This document shows positions 1 to 6,371 of a stretch of 31,257 nt of DNA, piece after piece. This DNA is from an uncultured Christensenellaceae bacterium. GTDB lineage: Bacteria; Bacillota; Clostridia; Christensenellales; Borkfalkiaceae. Location: contig CAJUMW010000018.1 in the NCBI GenBank assembly GCA_910587625.1, positions 1 through 31,257 on the forward strand. Reading direction: 5' to 3'. The translations under genes were made by a program, and so were the position numbers. Each line of letters starts with the position of its first letter. Position 1 is the stretch's first letter. The notes beneath the pieces were generated by a model that saw only the letters and a program-made list of their open reading frames with translations, made no database searches and was not told the DNA's origin.

Positions 1-105
1 TGCCTTTATTGTACTTCTTCTTTTATCTTTCTCTTCTATGCAGTTGTCAATCTTCGCAGGTTTCTCTTCCAAAGTATGCTTGCGCATTTTTTGAAAGAAA
101 AACAT
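1..105 (-). other. Possible 5' end of a gene running off the left edge
   Basis: A frame opens with ATG at 105 and stays open for 35 codons to the window edge. It lies directly downstream of a strong leftward promoter (130-158), so this DNA is very likely transcribed. The predicted peptide is rich in Lys and Glu and matches no family I recognise. There is no Shine-Dalgarno sequence before this ATG or before the in-frame ATG 11 codons later. The alternative is that this is an untranslated leader and the real start lies just off the edge. An AAAGG-like stretch close to position 1 would fit the ribosome binding site of such a gene. Confidence 0.3.
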
Positions 106-129
106 CGCTGTCAAACCGACAGCTTTTGT

Positions 130-158
130 ATCTTAACACACTGTGTAAATTATGTCAA
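130..158 (-). promoter_or_regulatory. Strong sigma-A-type promoter firing off the left edge
   Basis: On the minus strand there is a perfect -35 TTGACA (153-158), a 17-nt spacer and a -10 TAAGAT (130-135). The predicted start is near 123. The first 17 transcribed bases form a perfect 6-bp hairpin (GCTGTC, loop GGTTT, GACAGC; 107-123), which is the same arrangement seen at the tuf, rpsL and rpmB promoters in this window. Confidence 0.7.
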
Positions 159-200
159 GCAATTTTTACAAAATAATTGAAATTTTTTAAATTGAGGAAT

Positions 201-224
201 ATTGCTTGCGGTACGACAAGCAAT
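201..224 (-). terminator. Weak hairpin after the TIM-barrel gene
   Basis: An 8-bp inverted repeat (ATTGCTTG at 201-208, CAAGCAAT at 217-224) lies 15 nt beyond the stop of the gene at 239-1009. It is not followed by a clear U tract, so it may be an inefficient terminator or a 3'-end stabiliser. Confidence 0.35.
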
Positions 225-238
225 TAAACAAGGAATAC

Positions 239-1009
239 CTATTCTATAATATATATTAATTCTTTAACATTCTCAACGCAATGTTTTAGTCTGTCCTTAT
301 CTGCGCCTTTAACAGTATCGATTATCAAACTGCCTTCAAAACCGCCGTCATATAACCTATGCAATATATCTTTAAAGTTTAAACAGCCTTCACCCGGCAA
401 ACAAATTTTACCTGATTTATCCACATCGGAGATACGCACTGCTGCAATTGCCCCCGACATATGCGCCAAATACATGCCAATCGGATAGCCTGCTGTGCGG
501 CTTTCCGCCATATTTAAAATACCCCAAAGCGAGGGAACGCATTCCCTTATTTTGCTAAAAGTTTCAGGTTTCGAATATATGCCGTAATGTGAATTTTCAA
601 GCAAAATATTGACACCGTAACTCGCGCAAAAATCGTAAGTTTCACGCACAGCTCTACTGATGCAGTCGATATTTGTTTCATCAACGCAAGTTCCGCGAAA
701 AATATAATTATCCGAACGCAAAATTTTTGCCGAACGCAAAATTTGGTCAAACCAATATAAGCCGTCTCCGCGAACGCGCCGTGACGAGCTAAACATATTT
801 CCCTCGAAATTGAGCGAAAAACCACGCACGAAAGGCACGTAAACACCGCATATATTGGGGGCAATCGACTTTGCAAACTCGGGACGGTATTCATAAAAGG
901 TTTTTAAATAAACTTCTGCAGTATCTACACCAAACTCGCGCAAGCTGTCAAGTGCGCTTTCCGTTTCGCAACAGTCTTTTAAATTTTCCGTCGATATCGC
1001 TACTTTCAT
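239..1009 (-). CDS. Sugar phosphate isomerase/epimerase-like TIM-barrel protein
   Basis: The 256-residue protein resembles the xylose-isomerase-like TIM-barrel (AP endonuclease 2 / sugar isomerase-epimerase) family. The clearest matches are ILLENSHYGIY (about 135-145), with the usual metal-binding Glu at E138, the VRISD strand (191-195) and the PGEG turn (205-208). Expected length for the family is about 250-290. Several positions that normally bind the metal look changed: the LDxGH-type motif reads LNMAESR (165-171), the HxSD His is Arg192, and the C-terminal Glu is Asp231. The substrate cannot be given and activity is uncertain. The ATG at 1009 has no Shine-Dalgarno sequence; a promoter places the transcript start on that ATG, so the mRNA is probably leaderless. 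It appears to be a single-gene unit. Confidence 0.65.
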   Translation of the reverse strand: MKVAISTENLKDCCETESALDSLREFGVDTAEVYLKTFYEYRPEFAKSIAPNICGVYVPFVRGFSLNFEGNMFSSSRRVRGDGLYWFDQILRSAKILRSDNYIFRGTCVDETNIDCISRAVRETYDFCASYGVNILLENSHYGIYSKPETFSKIRECVPSLWGILNMAESRTAGYPIGMYLAHMSGAIAAVRISDVDKSGKICLPGEGCLNFKDILHRLYDGGFEGSLIIDTVKGADKDRLKHCVENVKELIYIIE

Positions 1010-1015
1010 AGTTTA

Positions 1016-1044
1016 AGTATAGCATATGTACGGGGCAATTTCAA
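1016..1044 (-). promoter_or_regulatory. Promoter predicted to give a leaderless mRNA
   Basis: TTGAAA (1039-1044), a 17-nt spacer and TATACT (1016-1021) lie on the minus strand. Exactly 6 nt separate the -10 from the ATG at 1009, so +1 should be the A of the start codon. No Shine-Dalgarno-like sequence is present. Confidence 0.6.
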
Positions 1045-1064
1045 TAGGCAATTTAAAAATCCGC

Positions 1065-1091
1065 AAAAAAAGCGAGCTTGCGCCCGCTTTT
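1065..1091 (-). terminator. Rho-independent terminator of the 206-aa lipoprotein gene
   Basis: A 9-bp stem with one G-U pair (AAAGCGGGC/GCTCGCTTT) and a GCAA tetraloop is followed on the minus strand by a run of seven T. It starts 4 nt after the stop codon at 1095. Confidence 0.85.
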
Positions 1092-1094
1092 GAA

Positions 1095-1715
1095 TCAATC
1101 AAAATCATTATATAAGCTTGTAAACTTTTCATACTCATAGCTACTCAGCCACGGCTCTTCAAGACAAAGCAAAACAGAAAAAGTACCACTGCCGACTGCT
1201 TCGCCGTTTGCAAAATAATCAACATAATTAAATGTGTATCTGTTTACGTCCGAAACGTAGCCAGGCATTATACCGTTTTCATACTTAACCGTAGCTGTTA
1301 AATGAACGGACGGTTGGATTATTCTGTTTTGCGTCCAAAGGCTTGATGAAGTGCAATAATAACTTACCTCGTCCTCTATTTGAGGATATTTGTCAACGCC
1401 AAGACAATTATAAATAACTTTAATTGCTTCCTTTGAAAATTGGTAGCCCGAATTAAAAAATAACGAGTTTTCAATATAAAAATGGTCGCAGGTATATTCA
1501 ATTTCAATACCAATGTTATTTTTTAAAGCTACGCCCTCAATTCCGTAGTCCTCTATAAACTTGGTCTTACTTTCGTCAAGCTCGACAACTCGATAAACAT
1601 TGTCAACCTTGTAAGAGTTTTTTCCAAAATCAGGTTGTACGCTGCATGCCGCAAAACCAACCGCGACAACAGCCGTCAAAGCCATTACACCCACAGCCTT
1701 AAAAATTTGTTTCAT
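1095..1715 (-). CDS. Predicted lipoprotein of unknown function
   Basis: This 206-residue protein has a lipoprotein signal peptide: Lys3 and Lys6, a hydrophobic stretch to about residue 20, and a lipobox FAAC with the acylated cysteine at C24. It should be exported and anchored to the outer face of the membrane. The mature part has no motif I recognise; it is rich in Tyr and alternating hydrophobic residues, suggesting beta structure. The start ATG has only a weak upstream AGGATTGG. A likely decayed small exported gene ends 15 nt upstream, so the two may once have formed one unit. A good terminator follows. Function unknown. Confidence 0.75.
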   Translation of the reverse strand: MKQIFKAVGVMALTAVVAVGFAACSVQPDFGKNSYKVDNVYRVVELDESKTKFIEDYGIEGVALKNNIGIEIEYTCDHFYIENSLFFNSGYQFSKEAIKVIYNCLGVDKYPQIEDEVSYYCTSSSLWTQNRIIQPSVHLTATVKYENGIMPGYVSDVNRYTFNYVDYFANGEAVGSGTFSVLLCLEEPWLSSYEYEKFTSLYNDFD

Positions 1716-1730
1716 ATTAAACCAATCCTA

Positions 1731-1915
1731 TTAACGAATATATGTTCCGTCGTCAAAAATAATCGTTACAACAGGATTTACCGTAATAAATATATCAAAT
1801 GTTACTCTACTTCCTTAGAAGCATACAATTAAACCGAATCATTAATGGTAACACCTGTATAAGAGCCACCAATGACTGCAAAAGATAAGAAACAAGACAA
1901 AACAACATTTAACAT
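1731..1915 (-). pseudogene. Remnant of a small exported protein, frameshifted
   Basis: Two pieces of protein-like sequence lie in different frames within 185 bp. The first starts with ATG at 1915: 28 codons with a hydrophobic, signal-peptide-like start, ending in VTINDSV and a TAA at 1829-1831. The same frame then reads LYASKEVE before another stop. The second piece, one frame over, reads VTFDIFITVNPVV followed by TIIFDDGTYIR and stops at 1731, 15 nt before the lipoprotein gene. One stop substitution plus one indel would join them into a protein of about 61 residues. A TATAAT lies at 1963-1968 without a convincing -35. Two unrelated short ORFs or plain noncoding DNA are possible. The rest of the gene-free stretch 1716-2041 holds only an AT-rich palindrome. 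Confidence 0.35.
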
Positions 1916-2004
1916 AAAACATCTCGACTTCGCACATAAAATACGCTTATTTATTAATACAGATTATACAACTTATTGTGTATCTACTGTTACAGCAGCG
2001 TGAA

Positions 2005-2025
2005 AACAATATGAAACATATTGTT
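2005..2025. repeat. Perfect AT-rich inverted repeat
   Basis: AACAATATG, a 3-base spacer and CATATTGTT form a perfect 9-bp palindrome 17 bp beyond the stop of the gene at 2042-2380. On the minus strand it is followed by TTC, so a weak terminator is possible. An operator is the alternative. Confidence 0.4.
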
Positions 2026-2041
2026 AAATTAAATAATACAG

Positions 2042-2380
2042 TTATTTTGTTTCTGCAAAGTATTTAGATAATGAATATGTAATTTCGCGGTCGGCTATGT
2101 TGGATATGGGCGCCAGGGGAAACGCTATTGCCGAAGATTGCTCGTTTTGAGTTGTAAAGCCGCCGTCGGACTCGAACGTTTGCGATTGGTTTTGATTTGC
2201 AGAGCCTGTGAACTGTTTAACAACGTTTAAAACGCCCGTCAGCTCTTCGGCGCTTTTAAGCGCCTGTTTTACCTCTTCCCCTCCGAAAGTTTCGAGCATC
2301 GGCGCGACTTCGGATATAAGCTTTTGAGTATCGCCTTTACTGCCGTACAGTAAAAGCGCAAGAATAATTAAAAGTTGCAT
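2042..2380 (-). CDS. Small membrane-anchored protein of unknown function
   Basis: The protein has 112 residues. Residues 2-13 form one hydrophobic segment directly at the N terminus with no preceding charge, followed by GSKGD. The rest is soluble: a charged helical part (about 20-60), a Gln/Asn/Ser-rich linker (about 60-85) and a C-terminal segment ending SKYFAETK. No family is recognised. The start ATG at 2380 is preceded by AAGGAA at a good distance. It is transcribed divergently from the 97-aa gene at 2431, with 50 bp between the two starts, so they may share a control region. Confidence 0.65.
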   Translation of the reverse strand: MQLLIILALLLYGSKGDTQKLISEVAPMLETFGGEEVKQALKSAEELTGVLNVVKQFTGSANQNQSQTFESDGGFTTQNEQSSAIAFPLAPISNIADREITYSLSKYFAETK

Positions 2381-2430
2381 AATTTAAGTTCCTTGCATAT
2401 TTTGATAATAACATTATATGCGGAGTTGTT

Positions 2431-2724
2431 ATGAAAGATTTTAAAAGTTACTCAAACGAACACCCAAACGAAAAGCCGCCTGAAAAATCTCAAACGGAAT
2501 ACAACAACACAGTGGAGCTTGCCAAAGTTTTGACAAGGGCAATGAACGGCAAATCAGAGGGACAGATTTTACATACGATAATTTCGGAAGCCGAGCGAGG
2601 CAAACGTGACGGTTCGCTTTCAAACGAGGATTTAGATAATTTTTATAATGCGCTTTCCCCAATGCTTGACGGTTTTAAAAAGCGGAAGTTAAAAGAAGTT
2701 ATCACAAGGTTGAAAAGTATTTAA
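2431..2724 (+). CDS. Small helical soluble protein of unknown function
   Basis: A 97-residue charged protein with no signal peptide or membrane segment. Residues 1-25 are polar and Pro/Asn/Lys-rich and probably disordered. Residues about 27-95 look like three or four amphipathic helices (VELAKVLTRAM, GQILHTIISEAERGKRDG, EDLDNFYNALSPML, KLKEVITRL). GGAG lies 6 nt before the ATG. A strong terminator follows directly. The divergent pairing with the small membrane protein at 2042-2380 hints at a joint role, but this is inference only. Confidence 0.65.
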   Translation: MKDFKSYSNEHPNEKPPEKSQTEYNNTVELAKVLTRAMNGKSEGQILHTIISEAERGKRDGSLSNEDLDNFYNALSPMLDGFKKRKLKEVITRLKSI

Positions 2725-2727
2725 ACA

Positions 2728-2758
2728 ATACGCCCGTGGCATATAGCCACGGGCGTAT
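2728..2758. terminator. Strong bidirectional terminator
   Basis: A perfect 13-bp stem (ATACGCCCGTGGC and its complement) with loop ATATA lies between two convergent genes. The plus-strand side ends in TATTTTAT. The stem ends 2 bp before the stop codon of the minus-strand gene at 2760. Confidence 0.85.
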
Positions 2759-2759
2759 T

Positions 2760-3869
2760 TTATACCATTTGTTTGACCGCATCTATAAACAATTTGCATT
2801 CGTTTAAGGTATTGAAAGGGGACAGTGAAGCGCGTATAATGCCTTCGCTTGAAAGCGCGCCGTGCATTTTAGGCGCACAATGCAAGCCGCCGCGCACACA
2901 GATATCAAACCTTTCGGATAGTGTATAAGCCGCCATTTCGGACTGCATATTTGACAGGTTGAACGCAACAAGCCCGAAAGGATTTGGCTTTGAATAGAGC
3001 TTTACGCCCTCGATTTTAGCAAGATTTTCAATAAGATATTCTGTCAAATTAGTAAGCGTCCGTATATGCTGCGACATATTTGTCTGCAAATACAGAGCGC
3101 CTTCCCCGAGAGAGATTATAGCCGGATAGCTGAGTGTTCCGCTTTCAAGCGCGTCCGGGTAAAAATCGGGCATATTCAAATTGTTACTTTCGCTGCCCGT
3201 GCCGCCGAACATAACGGGCTTTGGATTAAACCTTTCAGAAAACAGCAGCGCACCGCTGCCTTGAATACCAAGCATTCCCTTGTGACCTGCCACGGCAAGC
3301 GCGTCTATACCGAGCGCACGCATATCTATGTCGATATGTCCGCAAGCCTGAGCGCCGTCGCAAATCAACAAAACGCTGTCGGGGATATTTTTGCGCACCT
3401 CTTTAATTGTAGGTGCAGCGCCCGTAACGTTTGAAGCAAGCGTGAGTATAACGGCTTTGGTATTTGAAGTAACTTGCGAATAAAGCGCCGACATATCGAT
3501 TTCACCGTTTTGGGACAGCGGCGAATAGCTTACCTTTACTCCGTAATTTTTCAGTTGCTCCAACGGTCGAAGTACGGAATTGTGTTCGGCAACCGTTGTT
3601 ACAACTTTATCGCCGCCATTTATGCCGCCGAGTATGGCAATATTGAGAGCCTCGGTACAGTTTTTTGTAAATATTACCCTGTCATAGCTATAGCCGCCGA
3701 AAAACTCGCAAAGTATTTTACGACAGCTATACACCCGATCAAGACAGGCAAGCGATAATTTGTGTCCGCTTCGTCCGGGGTTTGCGCAAAACTCAAGCGC
3801 GGTTTTTGTTGCCGAAACCACGCTCGTAGGCTTGAACCCACCTGTTGCGGCATTATCAAAATATATCAT
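2760..3869 (-). CDS. Cysteine desulfurase-family aminotransferase (class V, PLP)
   Basis: A PLP enzyme of fold type I resembling the cysteine desulfurase family typified by EF2568 (TIGR01977), which removes sulfur (or selenium) from cysteine (or selenocysteine). Numbered from an upstream in-frame ATG at 3887, visible residues are EHNS (His102), DGAQ (Asp177, Gln180), the Schiff-base lysine in AGHKG (Lys203), RGGLHCAP with a candidate persulfide cysteine (Cys337) and IRASLSPFN. The chosen start is the ATG at 3869, giving 369 residues beginning MIYFDNAATG: GGAGG (3878-3882) sits 8 nt before it, and that sequence falls inside the reading frame of the upstream ATG. TATAAT at 3888-3893 fits a short leader. 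It is divergent from a DUF3343 gene, a pairing that suggests sulfur or selenium transfer. Confidence 0.85.
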   Translation of the reverse strand: MIYFDNAATGGFKPTSVVSATKTALEFCANPGRSGHKLSLACLDRVYSCRKILCEFFGGYSYDRVIFTKNCTEALNIAILGGINGGDKVVTTVAEHNSVLRPLEQLKNYGVKVSYSPLSQNGEIDMSALYSQVTSNTKAVILTLASNVTGAAPTIKEVRKNIPDSVLLICDGAQACGHIDIDMRALGIDALAVAGHKGMLGIQGSGALLFSERFNPKPVMFGGTGSESNNLNMPDFYPDALESGTLSYPAIISLGEGALYLQTNMSQHIRTLTNLTEYLIENLAKIEGVKLYSKPNPFGLVAFNLSNMQSEMAAYTLSERFDICVRGGLHCAPKMHGALSSEGIIRASLSPFNTLNECKLFIDAVKQMV

Positions 3870-3910
3870 AATTTTTTCCTCCGTCATATTATATAATATT
3901 CCAACTTTTA

Positions 3911-3933
3911 TATTCCGTGAATTTAACGGAATA
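3911..3933. promoter_or_regulatory. Inverted repeat between divergent genes, candidate operator
   Basis: A perfect 8-bp inverted repeat TATTCCGT-N7-ACGGAATA lies about 20 bp upstream of the -10 of the desulfurase gene and 35 bp upstream of the DUF3343 start. The symmetry and position fit a dimeric repressor or activator controlling both genes. The regulator is unknown. Confidence 0.4.
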
Positions 3934-3967
3934 ATAAATCGCGCTTTACGCGTTTAGGTACACAAAT

Positions 3968-4228
3968 ATGACTGAAATACTTGCCGTGTTCCGTTCGAGA
4001 GCACAAGCCGCAGACTGCAATGCAAGGCTGAAAATGAACGGAATAAACGCAATTTTAATTAACACACCAAAAGAAGCCAACGTGGGTTGCGGGCTTTCGC
4101 TCAAAATTCCGAAAAATTTACTGCCGAGGGCAAAACAGATTATTGCCGGAGCAAGATATTCCGCATTTTACGGATTTTTTGTTATGAAATCGCTTTACGG
4201 AAGAACGTTTTTAAGCAGAACCAATTAA
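3968..4228 (+). CDS. DUF3343 protein, putative Se/S carrier
   Basis: An 86-residue protein resembling DUF3343 (putative Se/S carrier-like family). The N-terminal beta strand EILAVFRSRAQA, the central GINAILINTP and the VGCGLSLKI segment with a conserved-position cysteine (C41) are typical. Family members are about 80-90 residues, so this is full length. The ribosome binding site is weak (TTTAGG, 9 nt upstream). It is divergent from the cysteine desulfurase-like gene, which fits a role in receiving sulfane sulfur or selenium from that enzyme. That role is inferred from family context. nth follows after 36 bp but has its own promoter. Confidence 0.75.
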   Translation: MTEILAVFRSRAQAADCNARLKMNGINAILINTPKEANVGCGLSLKIPKNLLPRAKQIIAGARYSAFYGFFVMKSLYGRTFLSRTN

Positions 4229-4229
4229 C

Positions 4230-4258
4230 TTGATTTTATTTACCGCTTATGATAAAAT
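4230..4258 (+). promoter_or_regulatory. nth promoter predicted to give a leaderless mRNA
   Basis: TTGATT (4230-4235), a 17-nt spacer and TAAAAT (4253-4258). Six nt separate the -10 from the ATG at 4265, so +1 coincides with the start codon. No Shine-Dalgarno sequence is present. Confidence 0.55.
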
Positions 4259-4264
4259 TGAATT

Positions 4265-4891
4265 ATGGAACAAAAGAACATAGCAATTTTAAACGAACTT
4301 GCAAGCCTTTACCCATATGCAAAACCGGCGCTTGAATTTAACTCGGCTTACGAGTTGCTTGTTGCGGTAATTCTTTCCGCACAATGCACCGACGAGAGAG
4401 TAAATAAAGTTACAAAGGTGTTGTTTGAAAAGCACAACACTCCTTATTCGATGCTTGAGCTAAGTCAAACCGAGCTTGAAAAATATATTTATTCATGTGG
4501 GTTTTATCACAACAAGGCGGCACATATTCTTTCTGCATCAAAGGACATAATTGAAAAGTACGACGGAAATGTTCCCGATAACCTCGAAGATTTGCGTACG
4601 CTTGCCGGAGTCGGGCGCAAGACGGCAAACGTAGTTTATGCCGTAGGCTTCGGCGGTGACGCCATCGCGGTTGATACGCACGTTTTTCGGGTTTCAAACA
4701 GATTGGGGCTTGCAGAGGGCAAAACGCCCGATAAAGTCGAGGACGGGCTGTGCAGCGCTATTCCGAAAGATATGTGGTCGAAAGCTCACCACTACCTTAT
4801 CTATCACGGCAGACAAGTCTGCCACTCGCAAAAGCCAGACTGCGCAAACTGTACATTAAAAAACTATTGTAAATATTTTAACAATCTGTAA
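4265..4891 (+). CDS. nth: Endonuclease III, DNA glycosylase/AP lyase
   Basis: A 208-residue base-excision repair enzyme that removes oxidised pyrimidines and cleaves at abasic sites. The helix-hairpin-helix LAGVGRKTANVV (113-124) holds the catalytic lysine K119, and the catalytic aspartate is D137 in AVDTHVFRV. The C terminus carries the 4Fe-4S ligands C186, C193, C196 and C202 in the C-X6-C-X2-C-X5-C pattern. Length and motifs are canonical, so it should be active. There is no ribosome binding site before the ATG, in line with the predicted leaderless transcript. A bidirectional terminator follows. Confidence 0.95.
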   Translation: MEQKNIAILNELASLYPYAKPALEFNSAYELLVAVILSAQCTDERVNKVTKVLFEKHNTPYSMLELSQTELEKYIYSCGFYHNKAAHILSASKDIIEKYDGNVPDNLEDLRTLAGVGRKTANVVYAVGFGGDAIAVDTHVFRVSNRLGLAEGKTPDKVEDGLCSAIPKDMWSKAHHYLIYHGRQVCHSQKPDCANCTLKNYCKYFNNL

Positions 4892-4894
4892 AAT

Positions 4895-4924
4895 AAAAGC
4901 TCGGACTTATCGTCCGAGCTTTTT
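4895..4924. terminator. Bidirectional terminator between nth and tuf
   Basis: A 12-bp stem (AAAAGCTCGGAC and its complement) has loop TTATC. The plus strand ends in five T, and the minus strand continues TTTTATTTTA, so it should stop both convergent genes. Confidence 0.9.
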
Positions 4925-4937
4925 AAATTTTTTTAAA

Positions 4938-6149
4938 TTAAAGTACTTTTACAATCGTACCCGAACCAACGGTTCTGCCGCCTTCACGGATAGCGAAACG
5001 AAGCTTTTCTTCAACTGCAACGGGCTTGATGAGCTCAACGGTGATTTCAACGTTATCGCCGGGCATAACCATTTCTACGCCTGCGGGGAGTTCGATAGAA
5101 CCGGTAACGTCTGTAGTTCTGATGAAGAACTGAGGACGATAGTGATTGAAGAAAGGTGTGTGACGGCCGCCCTCGTCTGCTTTAAGAACGTAAACCTGTG
5201 CGGTGAACTTAGTAGCAGTTTTAACGGTGCCGGGTTTAGCGATAACCTGACCCTTTTCGATACCCTTTCTGTCGATACCACGAAGAAGTGCGCCTACGTT
5301 GAAGCCTGCGATAGCTTCGTCAACGCTCTTGTGGAACATTTCAAGACCCGTAATAACGGTGGGAACGGGCTTTTCGATAAGACCAACGATTTCAGCGGGA
5401 TCGCCGACGTGAGCCGTACCTCTCTCTACTCTACCTGTTGCAACGGTACCGCGACCGGAAATCGTGAATACGTCCTCGACGGGAAGAAGGAAGGGTTTAG
5501 CCGTATCTCTTTCGGGGGTAGGAATGTAGCTGTCGATGATGTCCATAAGTTTAAGTATGGGCTGAACTTCGGGTGAAGCAAGAACATCTGCATCGGGAGC
5601 GCCCGAGGATGCCTTTTCCAAAGCTTTAAGAGCCGAACCTCTGATGATGGGGCAATCTTTGAAGCCCTGTCCTTCGAGGGTATCGGTAATTTCCATTTCC
5701 ACAAGCTCCAAAAGTTCGGGGTCGTCCATCTGGTCGCACTTGTTAAGGAATACAACGATATAGGGAACGCCTACCTGACGGGAAAGCAGAATGTGCTCCC
5801 TTGTCTGAGGCATGGGACCGTCGGTTGCGGCAACTACGAGAATTGCACCGTCCATCTGTGCAGCACCGGTAATCATGTTCTTAACGTAGTCTGCGTGTCC
5901 CGGGCAGTCAACGTGAGCATAGTGACGTTTGTCAGTCTGATACTCAACGTGTGCCGTGTTAATTGTTATACCACGAGCCTTCTCCTCGGGAGCCTTATCG
6001 ATCTCGTCGTATCTCATTTTCTCTGCCTGACCTTTGCACGCCATTACCATAGTGATAGCTGCGGTCAGAGTGGTCTTACCGTGGTCAACGTGTCCGATTG
6101 TACCAATGTTGACGTGCGGTTTGCTGTTGTCGTACTTAGCCTTTGCCAT
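4938..6149 (-). CDS. tuf: Elongation factor Tu
   Basis: A 403-residue translational GTPase that delivers aminoacyl-tRNA to the ribosome. The G motifs are GHVDHGKT (19-26), DCPGH (81-85), NKCD (136-139) and GSAL (171-174), and domains 2 and 3 follow with GGRHTPFF and the usual C-terminal FAIREGGRTVGSG. AAGGAG precedes the ATG. One oddity is AGFN (281-284), where EF-Tu normally has AGDN or AGEN. It is the last gene of an rpsL-rpsG-fusA-tuf cluster, but 222 bp separate it from fusA and it has its own strong promoter. The ribosomal S10 operon, which commonly follows in Firmicutes, is absent here. Confidence 0.98.
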   Translation of the reverse strand: MAKAKYDNSKPHVNIGTIGHVDHGKTTLTAAITMVMACKGQAEKMRYDEIDKAPEEKARGITINTAHVEYQTDKRHYAHVDCPGHADYVKNMITGAAQMDGAILVVAATDGPMPQTREHILLSRQVGVPYIVVFLNKCDQMDDPELLELVEMEITDTLEGQGFKDCPIIRGSALKALEKASSGAPDADVLASPEVQPILKLMDIIDSYIPTPERDTAKPFLLPVEDVFTISGRGTVATGRVERGTAHVGDPAEIVGLIEKPVPTVITGLEMFHKSVDEAIAGFNVGALLRGIDRKGIEKGQVIAKPGTVKTATKFTAQVYVLKADEGGRHTPFFNHYRPQFFIRTTDVTGSIELPAGVEMVMPGDNVEITVELIKPVAVEEKLRFAIREGGRTVGSGTIVKVL

Positions 6150-6221
6150 TTTTGTTTCTCCTTGATTTATATTTTTTTATAAAAATGATCGCAGCTATCT
6201 ATCATTATTGCTGCTATTTGC

Positions 6222-6235
6222 GCGTTTTTTAACGC
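6222..6235 (-). promoter_or_regulatory. Hairpin at the 5' end of the tuf leader
   Basis: GCGTT, loop AAAA, AACGC forms a 5-bp hairpin beginning at about +4 of the predicted tuf transcript. It may protect the 5' end from decay. The leader is about 90 nt long. Confidence 0.4.
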
Positions 6236-6244
6236 TTTGCCTAT

Positions 6245-6273
6245 ATTATATATTAAATGTATAAAAAAGACAA
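6245..6273 (-). promoter_or_regulatory. tuf promoter
   Basis: TTGTCT (6268-6273), a 17-nt spacer and a perfect TATAAT (6245-6250). The predicted +1 is near 6238. No convincing terminator is seen between the fusA stop and this promoter, so read-through from fusA may add to it. Confidence 0.7.
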
Positions 6274-6371
6274 TTAAATTACGCGACTTTTTTAAAAAAT
6301 TTGTGTGAACGCAACGTGCGCGATTTACGCAAAATTTTAAGCCGAATACAGCCCGAATTTTGCAAATATAG

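Noticed and set aside
3870..3887. Six extra N-terminal codons of the cysteine desulfurase-like gene
   Set aside because: They contain the GGAGG of the downstream ATG, and the family N terminus begins at that ATG.
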